The notes: generated from the letters alone by a model not told the origin. A stretch of 64,000 nt of DNA from Apoda limacodes (GCA_946406115.1 OX291557.1:4868501-4932500); one strand, 5' to 3'. Positions 11,688-22,825 are shown, counted from the first letter of the stretch. Numbers and translations are program-made.

Positions 11688-11720
11688 AAACTCCGCTACG
11701 GGCGCGTTTTAGCGGAGTTT
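11688..11720. repeat. 11 bp perfect inverted repeat upstream of the THAP exon
   Basis: AAACTCCGCTA and TAGCGGAGTTT flank an 11 nt GC-rich spacer, 36 bp upstream of the transposase start codon at 11652. It could be a subterminal transposase-binding site or a promoter element of the P-like transposon; it could also be incidental. Confidence 0.5.
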
Positions 11721-11759
11721 TAGATGTGTCATTAATGGATTGCTTATGCGTCATCCTTG

Positions 11760-12654
11760 GTAGGTAGTATATCGATGGTTTCAGGGTAGACTTGTTAACG
11801 TTTTTAGTGGAGACAAGCTTTTACCCATAGGTCAGCCCGCGCTTTATTCAGTTATCGGCATGGGATTCGAATAGCAACTCCTTGATAGTAAGGACGTTTG
11901 CTTAAGTTCTGGTTATCCTCTCTATGCTTATTCAACTCACACGTAACTTTTTAAGTAGCTACGTCATTTCCCGTCCGCATAAAATTACAAATAAAATCGG
12001 GTCATTGGTTCCACTTCCATTTAATTCCTGCGTGCTTATCCAACTTACATTTAAAAAAATTAAGTAGCCTTTGACCTTTTTTTAAGATGCAAGATATCAT
12101 ACTACTATATTACATTGACGTCGGTTCAGCGGTTTAGCCGTAGAAAGAACAAAGACGGACAGACAGGCAGAGAGACGTTAAGCTTTCTCATATATCGAAA
12201 TAAAAAAGATCAAATTCAATAGATTACTTTCTATATTTAATAAATGTAAGAAGCTAAAATGCATTACTTAGATTGTTAACAACATTACGTTCAGTATTGG
12301 AAAACAATTTCATTTAGCAATATCGGAGTACTCTGAGAATGTTTTGTTTTACTCTCTGTCGGATTGTAAATTTTCTTTTGGTAGCGACGCCTCCTAATGC
12401 TGAAATGTAAAGTATAATGTTAATAAAAACCGGTAGGTACGGACCCGTCAGACGTTGTTCTGTCCAAATTTTTAAATGAACCTCCAACAGAAACAAAATT
12501 CAACTGAAAATAAACAACTAGATATATACATTTTTCGTCACTATGTGTTCATACAAAAACCAAGTTCTCGTCTGTATGTGTTTATGTACATATGTATGAT
12601 TGAAGGATTAACTGGTGGATGGAAAAACACCCACATCATCATGTAGGATACAGC
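11760..12654. other. Gap with a fragment of a common insect repeat
   Basis: At 12110-12210 there is 'tcagcggtttagccgtagaaag' followed by 'gacggacagacaggcag', a block typical of a widespread insect repeat (compare 46890-47110). The rest has no supported feature. Confidence 0.5.
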
Positions 12655-12850
12655 CTCTTTTTTTCACCAACCACATAAGGCCTGCGTTAAAAGTGGTTAG
12701 CCCATCGCCGCAACATTGCTTCTGATAGCAGTGTATCTGGACTGAGGTGGCCTTTATATTTGTCCCATAAGTCATAAATACTAGCTTTGCAGCAATAAGC
12801 GGTAAAATGAAAGACCAAGGATAGAATAATATCCTTTGTTCAAACAAAAA
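12655..12850. repeat. Dispersed repeat C, copy 1
   Basis: Shares 'caccaaccac', 'cccatcgccgcaacattgct', 'gtcataaat' and 'agcaataagcggtaaaa' in order with 35418-35600 and, more diverged, with 29613-29745. No coding capacity is seen. Confidence 0.7.
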
Positions 12851-12950
12851 CCATTTTTTCTTTTCTTATTCATATACTTATAGTCCAAATATATTCAGTA
12901 TATTTATTAAAACTTGTTGTCTTCTGCGTTTACATAAACTCTTTATGATC

Positions 12951-13322
12951 ATATATAAAATTTACGTCAGTACGTATAAATATATATCCATATGACTTAT
13001 CTTTATTTACAATTGTATTAACGTTATATAAAATTTACGTCAGTACGTATAAATATATATCCATATGACTTATCTTTATTTACAATTGTATTAACGTTAT
13101 ATAAAATTTACGTCAGTACGTATAAATATATATCCATACGACTTATCTTTATTTACAATTGTATTAACGTTATATAAAATTTACGTCAGTACGTATAAAT
13201 ATATATCCATATGACTTATCTTTATTTACAATTGTATTAACGTTATATAAAATTTACGTCAGTACGTATAAATATATATCCATATGACTTATCTTTATTT
13301 ACAATTGTATTAACGTTATATT
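12951..13322. repeat. Tandem array, five copies of a 73 bp unit
   Basis: The phase marker 'tttacgtcagtacg' starts at 12961, 13034, 13107, 13180 and 13253, exactly 73 bp apart each time. The copies are almost identical; the only clear variant is 'catacgactt' instead of 'catatgactt' in copy 3. The unit is AT-rich and contains acgtcagtacgt. Such uniformity implies recent expansion or homogenisation. Confidence 0.95.
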
Positions 13323-15039
13323 CAACGGGTCTTAATGTTTGTGTTAACTTTTGTGTATTTAAACAAAACAAAAATCAGAATAAACATTACAATATAAAGC
13401 ACTTCAATCTGCAAAGCTTCTGATGGACAAACATCCGGAGTTTTACGCGGTTGCACACGACCGCTGAGAGAGCTCGGACAGGCGGGCGGATATATGAAGG
13501 CAAAGTTTTGTTTTACGTACCTTTTTATACTTGGTTAGTGATATCCGAAAAATTACTTATTATAACTAATTAATATAATACAAACTAATTTTAGATCTTA
13601 ACAAAAAATAATTGATATAACTTACCAAATCTCTCCAAATAAAATAGCTGCACATAATTATTTTATATTCAAAGAGTAAGAAATATTACATCAATTGTCT
13701 CCAATTTAAATTGATTTCAGAATATTGGAATTCACTTCGTCATCTTACCAAATAAACATATAAATAGAGATATTTTATATTGATTTCTTCTGACACTTTT
13801 ATCAAAAAACCGTCAAAAATTAGTAAGTTGAAAATTGCAAATATACGTTTTGCTGTTACATAAAAATACACCTTCGTCATGGCAATTATTAAAAATCAAC
13901 AATTCCAAAATTCAAACTGTATTTTTTCAACGTCGCTTCTGCTTTGTCTTCAAAATGGTAAAACATATTAGCTTCAAACTCGCTTTATGACCTAAATTAC
14001 CCTCGTTGAAGGCAGGCCGTACCCCAGCAGGATATAGGATACATTATTTATAATGAACCAATTTAAAAAAGAAGCCCTTGCTTAAATTAACTGAAAATTT
14101 GATGTTTATATTAAATAGTGAATAGAATTTTTTTGATAAGTCGTGCGAGAGTTGATTCGAACTTGACCAGCCAAGCCCTTTTACCAAGCCTACGCGGTCT
14201 GTCTGCTGTATATCATTACCTAAGTCGGTGAAATAGAACAGAATATGTATTATTATGGGGGATTTATTTGTAATTAATAAAATGACACAAAAAGTATCAA
14301 TTTAAGGGGCCTTCATACAAGAAACCTGTTTTTAGTGGATTTTCCTTTATCGGAAAAACGGTAATACAAACAACCTAAAATTGTTATAGTGTAAGATATA
14401 AAGTCAAACATCAAATAATAATAAACACAAACTTCAAACTTAATACAATTATGGTTACCTAATTAAAACTCGTGTATTCTGTGGCAGTACGGACCCTCAA
14501 TGTGTGAGTCCAACTCGCACTTGGCCGATTTTTTATGATTTTCAACTATAGATTTTTACTATTTTGTTTTCTGAAGCATAAAAGATAAGTAAAAATATTT
14601 GTTTTCCGTAGCATAAATAAATTTGATATTATTCCAATAAGGAAGCAACCACATAAGTTACTGTACCGAGGAATTTCGACAAGTAGGGATTTCGTAATCC
14701 ATCAAAAGGATTTCAGATTGAATAAAATGGGCTCACAGAAATCTGGTGCCGAATATGTTATTGAATTTGGTAACATTATTGAAAGTTTTATGAAAGTCTT
14801 GAGTGAAGTGCTTGCTTTTATTTCGCTTTGTGATGAAATCTGCTTCTATTAAGTTATTATCGGTCACATTAATAATTATTATTTTACAAATAAGACATGT
14901 TATTTTATTTATTTTATGTACGTCTATGTAGTAGGTATTATGTGAGTATATGTAAAAATATTTTTTCATACAATATTTAGTACGTAGTAACGTGTATTAT
15001 GTCTCATTTATATCTATTATTATAATTACACACTTGTTT
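13323..15039. other. AT-rich gap with repeat edges
   Basis: Contains a short GC-rich patch at 13430-13500 (minus frame, unrecognised), a trace of a LINE-like tail at 14005-14035 ('gaaggcaggccgtaccccagcagg'), and a reverse-oriented gccaagtgcg-family edge at 14315-14540 ('gagtccaactcgcacttggcc'). The minus-strand frame 14733..14969 is AT-rich and unconvincing. Confidence 0.5.
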
Positions 15040-15242
15040 GTTTTTATTTATATTTATATTACTTTCTAGTTCCAAGTTGCACCTACTCTTAAATCTTATT
15101 CTACTAGATTTCCTCTATCCAAAGGTTGTCTTGAAGAAATCGCTAAATAGCGATAAGACCGCCTCAATTGTACTCTACCAATCAACTGTATTTACTTTTG
15201 ATAATTTTTTTGTGCAATAAAGACTTTACTACTACTACTAAG
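15040..15242 (+). mobile_element. LINE-B 3' end fragment
   Basis: Contains 'tcctctatccaaaggttgtc', then 'gaagaaatcgctaaatagcg' and 'ataagaccgcc', ending in 'gtgcaataaagac' and an (act)n tail. The same 3' untranslated block, including the gatcgct/agcgat stem, is found in the minus-strand LINE-B at 27425-27490. Only the 3' end survives. Confidence 0.8.
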
Positions 15243-15969
15243 CTGTTTAAATTTCAATGAAAATTTAAATAAAATAAAATGCCGATCCTTTAAAGAAAAG
15301 ACCGACTTGTAGGTATTACTTAAACGATTTATATATTGTACCTAAAATCATATAAAATATACAAATGTCAACTTATGTTTACACAATGGCGTAGTAAGGT
15401 ACTTGTTTAATTAATGTACAAGCCACGGGAAGGCCACATCGCTCGTCAAATCGATAACGGATTGTGTTTTAACCTGTGCTTGATATGTAGGTAGGTACAA
15501 CAAAAGTACCAGAGGCAAGTCAAAGATAGGTCGGTAGCCTCGTTCTGGCTACTAGAAGCTGTTAGATACTACATTTCTGAACCGTAAGTTATCACTGTCA
15601 ACACATACTGGTAATAGTCTAGGTACTAAGGTATTTTAAACAGAAACATCCCCAATGGAAACAACCATAGTCTATGAGCATGGGCTCCATGACAGGACTC
15701 GTTTTGTCCTCGTTCATTTTCAAGCCCACTGTTGAGAAACTCTCTCCCTCTCTCTTAGCAATTTTAGAATGACCACAGTCGACACAGTATTAAAAAAATT
15801 AATATAAATATTTTTATTTAAATCAGTATATTTCATATTCGACGTGGACGAAAAGAATTCTGTTTTTTTGAGAACGATAAACATTATACTAAGTCGTCAT
15901 TATATAGAAAAAAACAAAATTGAAATGCCAACTAAATAAAGTTTTAGGTTACCTGCCGCTTGTGAAATA
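15243..15969. other. Gap without supported feature
   Basis: Mixed-composition sequence; no gene, repeat family or RNA recognised. Confidence 0.5.
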
Positions 15970-16480
15970 ATTGTACTTTTACATATAAAAAAAAATGATT
16001 GTACCTTTACATATAAAAATAAATGTTTGTTCCTTCACATATAAAAATAAATGATTGTACCTTTACATATGAAAATAAATGATTGTAAATTTGCATATAA
16101 ATTTAAATTTTTGTACCTTTGGGTCTAGAAATAAATGATTGTACCTTTAGATATAAAAATAAATGATTGTTCCTTTACATATAAAATTTAAATGATTGTG
16201 TACCTTTACATATAAAAATAAGTGATTGTACCTTTATATATAAAAATAATTAATTGTACCTTAACATATAAAACTAAATTATTGTATCTTTGTATAAAGA
16301 CATACACGATTGTACCTTTAGAAATAAAAATAAATGATTGTACCTTTACATATAAAATTTAAATGATTGTACCTTAAGATATAAAAATAATTGATTGTAC
16401 CAGTAGATATAAAAATAAATAATAGGTACCTTTAGATATAAAAATAAATAAGTGTACCTTTAGATATAAAAATAAATAAA
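15970..16480. repeat. Degenerate tandem array, about 18 copies of a 28 bp unit
   Basis: The consensus is close to 'attgtacctttacatataaa' + 'aataaatg', repeated head to tail with substitutions and 1-3 bp indels. Copies are far more diverged than in the 73 bp array. The array stops exactly where the collinear duplicated block B1 begins. Confidence 0.9.
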
Positions 16481-16941
16481 ATCATATTTACCTTCCTAGC
16501 ATCTACTAAGAAGTAAGTGAGTGAGACTTGCGGAGCTAGTTTTAATCAGCTCTTCATTTGACGCTACTACAGCAAATAAATTAAGTTAAATGTGACGCAG
16601 ATTCTTGCTGTTACAATTATAGAAGCAAATAGCTTAATTAAATGCTGTAAACTTCGACGGATCACGTCTAAATTATTTCATTACGTTGCTACAAAAATAA
16701 GTAGGTACATATTGATAGTATTACCAAAAAAAGTTTTTATCCATAATCGACCCCTTAGAGAGTTTGCGCCCAAAACGTTCCATCGATACTTACAAACAAC
16801 TGTTTCATAAGTGCCCGAAAACACCTTATGAAGTTAAACCATTTGAACAAATGACTTTAAATACCTAACTTCAATTTAATGTGGGTCAATATATAGCGTT
16901 AAATATATTTACACATAAATAAACACACTCACAGCGCTTAA

Positions 16942-17358
16942 GAGGAAATATCATAGCCAAGCGAATGCAAAGATAAGTATTTGAAAAGCATTTGCTATCG
17001 CTCAAGAACTTGGTCCAAGGTAAAGATGTGCGACAGGGACAAACGCGCCTCGGGCTGTTTTAAGTAGTAGAATCAATATCAATTAATAATTTATCATCAA
17101 TAAATAATAAATAATCGTTTTCTTAAAAATAGTGTTCATATTTGTATATCACACGTCTAAAGAATAAAGATGGCATTTTTTTGTACTTTTGAAGGGTCCC
17201 AGTTTTTCATAGGAAAGGCAAATCAAAAACAGCAAAACATACAGACATAGTGATTGTATATATTTATCATACATAAAACAATGACAGATCTAATGCCAGA
17301 ATCCAGGAAGGAAACAGGGGAATACGTTTGTATGGGAAAAACAGTGAGATATATCCTC
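16942..17358 (+). mobile_element. Short piggyBac-like non-autonomous element E1 (TTAA target site)
   Basis: Flanked by TTAA at 16938-16941 and 17359-17362. The ends are imperfect inverted repeats (GAGGAAATATC at the left; the complement of the right end reads GAGGATATATC). A second copy in inverse orientation lies at 30373-30816, also between TTAA sites. The paralogous locus B2 has one uninterrupted TTAA at 44063-44066, which is the empty site. There is no transposase frame inside. TTAA duplication is characteristic of piggyBac-superfamily transposases, so mobilisation in trans is inferred. Confidence 0.85.
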
Positions 17359-17618
17359 TTAAGACTAATCCGTGGTAATTAAATTATTAACCTGATCTTA
17401 AATCAAGTTGTATAACTACACTCTACAATATGTTTTTATTTTACGGATGTAAAAGAACTTTTTGTATTGTAAACACAAATTATTCATTTCAGTTTTTCTT
17501 AAGTACGATGATCTGTACAGGGCAAAATTTTAACTTTAGTGGGAAGTGTAAGGACTTATTAAAATTACTACTCAACATTCAATTGAGGTGTTGTGACTTA
17601 ATAAATTTATTGAAAATA

Positions 17619-17893
17619 AGTTGACCTAGCCTGTTAGATTCAATTTAAGTTAACCTGGCCTGTTAGCGTCAATTTAAGTTGACCTAGCCTGTTATCTGTA
17701 ATTATAGTTAACTTATCCTATTAGCTTCAATTTTAGATGACCTAGACCTGGTGTTAGCTTCAAATTAAGTTAAACAGTGTGACAGCTTTAGTTTGAGTTG
17801 TTCTAGCCTGTTAGCTTCAATTTTCGTTGACCTAGTCTGTTGGCTTCAATATAAGTTGACCTATCCATCCTCTTGGATTCAATTTGTGTTACC
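17619..17893. repeat. Degenerate tandem array, about nine copies of a 29 bp unit
   Basis: The unit is close to 'aagttgacctagcctgttag' + 'cttcaattt', repeated with substitutions and small indels. It lies in the part of block B1 that has no counterpart in B2. Confidence 0.85.
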
Positions 17894-18218
17894 ATTTTTT
17901 TTATTTTTGTCAAAATTTATATTTAATTCATAATCCCCTATTTATTGTTTGTATATATAAATTAATCATTGTTAACCAGGTCAAAAAAAATGTTGAAAAT
18001 CTCTAACATCGAAAATAGTTTCTGCCTTAGGCACTTTTTTCACAGGATGTCTAGTTATAATAAACAGTTTGGACAACTGTCAACCTCAATTAACTCAAGT
18101 CCTTTAAAAAAAACACATCAAAACCTGTCAAGTAGTTAAACATTGTTGCGCTAACAGTAACTGTTTACTAGTTGTATTTTACACATTTCTTTAGACAAAC
18201 TGAATATTTTTATTTGCT

Positions 18219-18444
18219 ATGCGATCATTTTTATTTACATTTCTCATTGCTATTAACATCTTCAAGAAAATTCTGGCTAGCGCTTACACTGAGTATTACC
18301 ACAAATCCTTTTTTCCACTTGACCAAGAAAAAAAATAAGAAGTTTAAGAATAGCCCGAACTTCATTAATGATGAATTTAGATACCGTCAAACATGTATAA
18401 AGCAAAAGGTCCCTGAATACAGAAAATGGCGAGGAGTCAAATAA
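18219..18444 (+). pseudogene. Possible small secreted-protein exon with a one-base frameshift
   Basis: A candidate acceptor (acacatttctttag) ends at 18194. The ATG at 18219 opens a frame whose first residues, MRSFLFTFLIAINIF, followed by LASA, look like a signal peptide. The frame stops at 18336 after an eight-A run. Reading one base fewer in that run opens a basic tail (from about FKNSPNFINDEF to YRKWRGVK) ending at 18444, where AATAAA overlaps the stop. I do not recognise the product. It may be a decayed gene, a sequencing error in the homopolymer, or chance. Confidence 0.3.
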
Positions 18445-18784
18445 AACTTTAAAGACTTGACATTGATTAACCTTTCCCTTGAGCTTGCGTGACTATTTAT
18501 CAAATTGCTCAAGAAATTGGTTTAACGTTAGTAACTGCTAGTTGTAAAATTATATGCTGGTGTTTTTACAGGTCATGGATATTTAGATAATAATATGGTA
18601 ACTAAAATGCCACCGGATATGTTTCTCATTTTTTATTTACGAATGTCAAAAAAGTACAGGCTTACAAATAGTATCTTTTAAACTAGTATTTTCGTGGTTC
18701 TGAAACATTATAATTAAATTAGAATGGGTCTTTGTGACCAATTATTCTTTAATATTATGTTATGGTTTTTAGGGTTCCGAAGTC

Positions 18785-19320
18785 AACAAGGAACTCTTAG
18801 GCTACGTTCACACGGCGACTATTCGATTCGATATTTTCTCGCATACTGTTTTACCGTATACGAGACGGCCGTTCACACGGTGCGAGGTCCATTCGGTTTT
18901 TTCACGTCTGCGGTATTCCCGTATACGTGGCCGCCGTTCACACTGCATCTATTCGGTACGCTTTGCCAGCCGCCATACCGCCGGTCGTTGAGAGCACTCC
19001 ATTTTTTTTATAGTTGTCTAATGATTTATCCTATATTATGGGTCGATCCTCGATAGGCGTGATAAATAACTCGATTGTAATCAGCAATCCACTTCGCCAA
19101 AGACATCACAAACACAACTGCCTACTGCCTGTCCCTGTGCGAGTCTCGTATACGAGAAACCAGTTTATCCGTGTGAACGAATCAACGTAAATATAAGCGC
19201 CACTGAGCATCGCATTAGATAAAATCGAATCTCGCATTACCGGTGGCAAAAACCTACGGTATACGGGAAAAAATATGTCTCGAATACGAGAGTCCGATAC
19301 GCACTTGGCCGCACTTTTTT
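18785..19320. repeat. Unidentified element with repeated 'cgttcacacgg' and 'gtatacg' motifs
   Basis: 'cgttcacac(g/t)g' occurs near 18805, 18870 and 18932, and its complement 'ccgtgtgaacg' near 19170. 'gtatacg' occurs several times throughout. The right edge carries 'acgagagtccgatacgcact', a gccaagtgcg-family end in reverse. It is more GC-rich than its surroundings, and the frame 18724..19056 has no recognisable domain. Probably a non-autonomous transposon. Confidence 0.5.
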
Positions 19321-20000
19321 AAAATAAAAAGACTGTTTTTTTACACTTTTCTCAGTTTTTTTAACAGATTTAATTCCATTGTCTTGTACCACCAAGGAGG
19401 CGAACAAGTTCACGGCGTGGGGCTAATGCTAAGCTGTCACAGTAGCCTATGGGTAATCGTAACTAGAACATAACCAGCGCGTACCTATTACCGATTATTT
19501 AAGAATCTAATCACTACTTTTTTTTAACACCTTAAAATGAAATTCCAACGGAAAACGTTTTCGACATTAATTTAATTTAAAAACGTAAGTGGATTAATAT
19601 TTCACTCAGTTGTATAGAATCAAGAGGAAAATAGCAATTTAAAGGTTTTAGTACGTCATCACTTTACGGATTAATAAAATAAAAATTGGACTCTATTTTT
19701 GCTGATTGCTGCCTTTTAAAAATGTATATTTTCATTTTTAATTTCAAACAGCTCTCCGTAAAATTCAGCCACTTTTTCTTTATTTTTCATGTTATGTTTT
19801 GTACACCGAGTGCTTTAAAACCTGCAGCTAATTGCTTTTTAACAAGTGTACTGTACAACTGCATTTATATTCCGAGTTATGTTATGTTACGTGTATAAAT
19901 TATTCAGTAATTTTATAAAACCCTTTCCTTAGCAGCGATGAAGTCCTGTTTGTAAAATCTATAATTATTGCTACATTAATTTTATTTGAAAAACGTGTTG

Positions 20001-20464
20001 ACTGGCCTAACTATAGGTTTTTTCTTCGGTAGGTTTTTATTTGAATATTCTGTGAGAGTGCATATTACTTACTTAGTTACTAGTACGTGTCACTTAACTA
20101 TAATTTTTTTTTATTTAATCTTTTTGCACAAAAAAAACGTGTATAATGGCGAGCTTAATGCTATGAGGCATTCTCTACCAGCCAACCATACTTAATATGA
20201 TAAATTGTCGGCGGTGCAGTAAGAGAAAAATTAACAAATATACAAAAGTATTTTAAAGTATATGAGTAAATCTATACTAAACTAGATTGTAATAATAAAC
20301 AGATTAATACATATAATATATAAATACATAGACTACAATATAATAATATATATAATAATATTTTTACATAATACTATACACATACATGTATAAATACATA
20401 CATACATTCATACATACAAACATACATAAAATACATGACGCAATGTTAAATCTTTAATTATAGA
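20001..20464. other. AT-rich gap with (cata)n microsatellite
   Basis: Contains a common lepidopteran fragment at 20150-20195 ('gcttaatgctatgaggcatt') and a loose (catacata)n run at about 20385-20440. No gene is seen. Confidence 0.6.
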
Positions 20465-21045
20465 ACCATATGTTTAAACTTCTATCTGCTTTAAATAATA
20501 TTTAAAGGTGTATTTATTCTGAGCACTGAGGAAATCTTTGGGGAGGCCGTTCCAGAGCCTGAACTGTGAATGAATGAGAAACAAAACCTGAACGGTGACG
20601 AGGAGTAGAGAGACTAGTACTTTGAGAAGAACGAAGTGAACGCTTGTGAGTAGAGCCAAGGTATTGAAATCTAGGTTTTAGGTAGTTTGGAGAGTTAGGA
20701 TCGTTTAAAATAGCAAAGAGAGTACAGAGTATTCTAACGCTTCTGCGTTGATGTTATAGGTAACCATTTGAGTTGATTGCAAAAAGCAGATATGTGGCCA
20801 TATTTACGAAGACAGAAGACGTAACGGATACAGTTATTTAGAAGTCGATCTAATTTGTTGAGAAGGTCCGAGTTTAAGTCTACATAGCACACATCACTGT
20901 AATCAATTAACGGAATAATAAGAGTTTGTACAAGTAGAAGTTTAGTTTTAGTGGGTAGAAAACTACGAAATCTGTATAAAAAGCGCAGAGAGGCAGTGAC
21001 TTTCCGGCAAAATTTACTTATTTGTTACAATTTTTTACTTAACTT
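20465..21045 (-). mobile_element. LINE-B-type reverse transcriptase C-terminal fragment
   Basis: The minus-strand translation, with frameshifts, gives the characteristic C-terminal end of a CR1-like reverse transcriptase: LLNKLDRL..NCIRYVF near 20830-20870, then CNQLKWLPI near 20770 and LFAILNDPNSPNYL near 20700. Clean frame 20474..20659 covers the last part. The same motif order occurs at the 3' end of the larger LINE-B copy (NKLERLQNLCIRYI). The 5' region and catalytic motifs are absent. Confidence 0.75.
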
Positions 21046-21053
21046 CTTCTTAA

Positions 21054-21096
21054 GACCACTTAGGTGGCAAACGGCCCACCTGATGGTAAGCGCACT
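21054..21096 (-). mobile_element. LINE-A 3' terminus fragment
   Basis: 'ccacttaggtggcaaacgg' and 'cccacctgatggtaagcg' match the terminal 45 bp of LINE-A; sequence beyond is unrelated. Confidence 0.7.
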
Positions 21097-21550
21097 GGGA
21101 AAAATTATTGTCAAATTGACAAAAAAACTTTGTTACTGTGGAGCCCACCAAAGTCCATAGATGGAATGACAACGTTTTTATTGTCACTTTGTACTTTGAT
21201 AATTCAACAATGCTGTCGAAGTTTAATGCTACAACAATGTTACTGCTGTCAGTCTCGACAAAGCAAATTTGTTGCAGTGACAAAGCCTATATTGTCCTCA
21301 TGACCAAGTTTGATACTTCAGTAATGTTTATTTTGTCACTCTGATTAGGTTATTTAATTAGGACAAAACTAAAAATAAATTGATTAGCATCCATTCACAC
21401 CTCCACACCCACCTGAACCAAAGTGAAACAAACGTTCGCTCAAGTCGCAACGCAATTTTGCCACCCTATCAACTCACTTTTTCCAAGCGACAACGTTTTA
21501 TTTTGTCAATTTATGGAAACTTTGTGTTATTAGCAAAGTGTACTAACGAT
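21097..21550. other. Gap rich in 'attgtcaa' words
   Basis: Repeated short words (ttgtcaa, ttttgtcac, aacaatg) occur here and again at 22562-22800 across the LINE-A copy, so the two flanks may once have been one low-complexity region. The overlapping short frames are shadows without domain matches. Confidence 0.45.
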
Positions 21551-22561
21551 TTTTTTTATTTATTTTTTATACCACTAAGGTGGCAAACACGCTTACGTTC
21601 CGCCTGATGGAAAGCGGTCACCGTAGCCTATGGACGCTTGCAACACCAGGGGTATCACTTACGCGTTGCCGAACCTTCAGAAATCTAATAACTTCTTTCT
21701 TGAAGAACTCCATACTGTAGTCCTTGCAGAAAACCTTGGCAGGGAGCTCATTCCACAACTTAAGCGTTCGCGGGAGGAAGTTTCTCTGAAACCGCACTGT
21801 ACGCGACCATTTAGGTTCTAAAGTGTGAGAATGAATTCCCTGCCAATGGCGAGCGGTGCGATGGTAGAAGTAGCCGTGGGCATCATTTCGAACAATTCCT
21901 CAGAACACAACCCATTGTACAAGCGGTAGAACACACACAGTGAGGCAAAGTCTCTCCTCAGACTTAAGGGCTCGATACCGCAAGTGAGTTTGGAATCGTC
22001 GACAATTCTCACAGCCCGTCGTTGAACCGAGTCAAAAGGGCCAAGCTGGTATCCGGGTGCACCTGCCCAGAGATGGCAGCAGTACTCCATATGGGGCCGA
22101 ATTTGCGACTTGTAAAGTAACAACCTTCGCTTCGCTCTGTTGAGTACACCAAGTTTTTAGGACGCCAGCTTCACCTTATCTTGTAAATGATCTCGGAACT
22201 GAACATCGCTGGAAATTTCGACACCAAGGATCCCAATGCTTTTGGAGATGGAGAGGGGAGTGTTCTGGAATTGTGGGACTACAGTGAATGGAGTTTTCTT
22301 GACGGTGAACGCGCACACTTGTGTCTTTGTAGGGTTGAATCGGACCAAGTTTACCCGTCCCCAGTCAGAGACCTGGGACAGTGTGTTCTCGATTTGAGAC
22401 ACAAGTTCTCCGCGGTTTTCCTCCACAACGGAACGAGGGATGTTTGCATGACCCGTGTAAAAAGCGTCTCCAGTACTGTCATCTGCATAGCAATGTATGT
22501 TGTTGATGTCCAACATGTCATTGATATGCAGTAGAAACAGCGTAGGAGACAGCACAGAGCA
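21551..22561 (-). mobile_element. LINE-A 5'-truncated copy (A3), reverse transcriptase C-terminal half
   Basis: From the A-rich tail (21551-21566) and 'accactaaggtggcaaac' terminus up to VLSPTLFLLHINDM near 22545. The catalytic box is intact as YADDST near 22490. Two frames, 22157..22600 and 21818..22123, carry the thumb and C-terminal part (RFNPTKTQVCAF; MEYCCHLWAGAPGYQ; CVFYRLYNGLCSEELF). They are broken by a frameshift near 22140. The endonuclease and fingers are lost by 5' truncation at about 22561. Confidence 0.88.
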
Positions 22562-22825
22562 TTGCTTTGCTTTGTAAAGTATATTTTGTTGTAATCTCAA
22601 TTTGTCTATAAGTACGTTGACAACTCACGATTGTCAAACCAACAAAATATATTTTGTTTTGATCTTAATTTTGCCCATGGACACTTCGACAACTTATCAT
22701 TGTCACTTCAACTACTTAGGATGCTTAAAACATTATCGATTGGACCACTTAAGACTGTCAATGGAACAATTTATTTTATACTTAGCTTTAATATTAAAGT
22801 TCAATAGCTACTCCGGCAATTAACT

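Larger units (their letters stand above)
16478..20000. repeat. Collinear duplicated block B1 (partner B2 at 43395-46015)
   Basis: Three segments match in the same order and orientation: 16478-16941 with 43395-44066 ('gcatctactaagaag', 'gacgctact', 'gcaaataaattaagtta', 'acaccttatgaagttaaacca'), 17359-17440 with 44063-44145 ('aatccgtggtaatta', 'ataactacactctacaatat'), and 19590-19985 with 45060-46015 ('accgagtgctttaaaacctgcagctaattg'). Identity looks roughly 70-80% by eye. The gaps hold copy-specific insertions, including the TTAA element at 16942-17358. No conserved reading frame spans the block. Confidence 0.8.

Noticed and set aside
15970..16480. CRISPR-like array
   Set aside because: Units are contiguous and degenerate with no spacers, in an animal genome; it is a tandem repeat. 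The same applies to 17619-17893 and 62676-63053.
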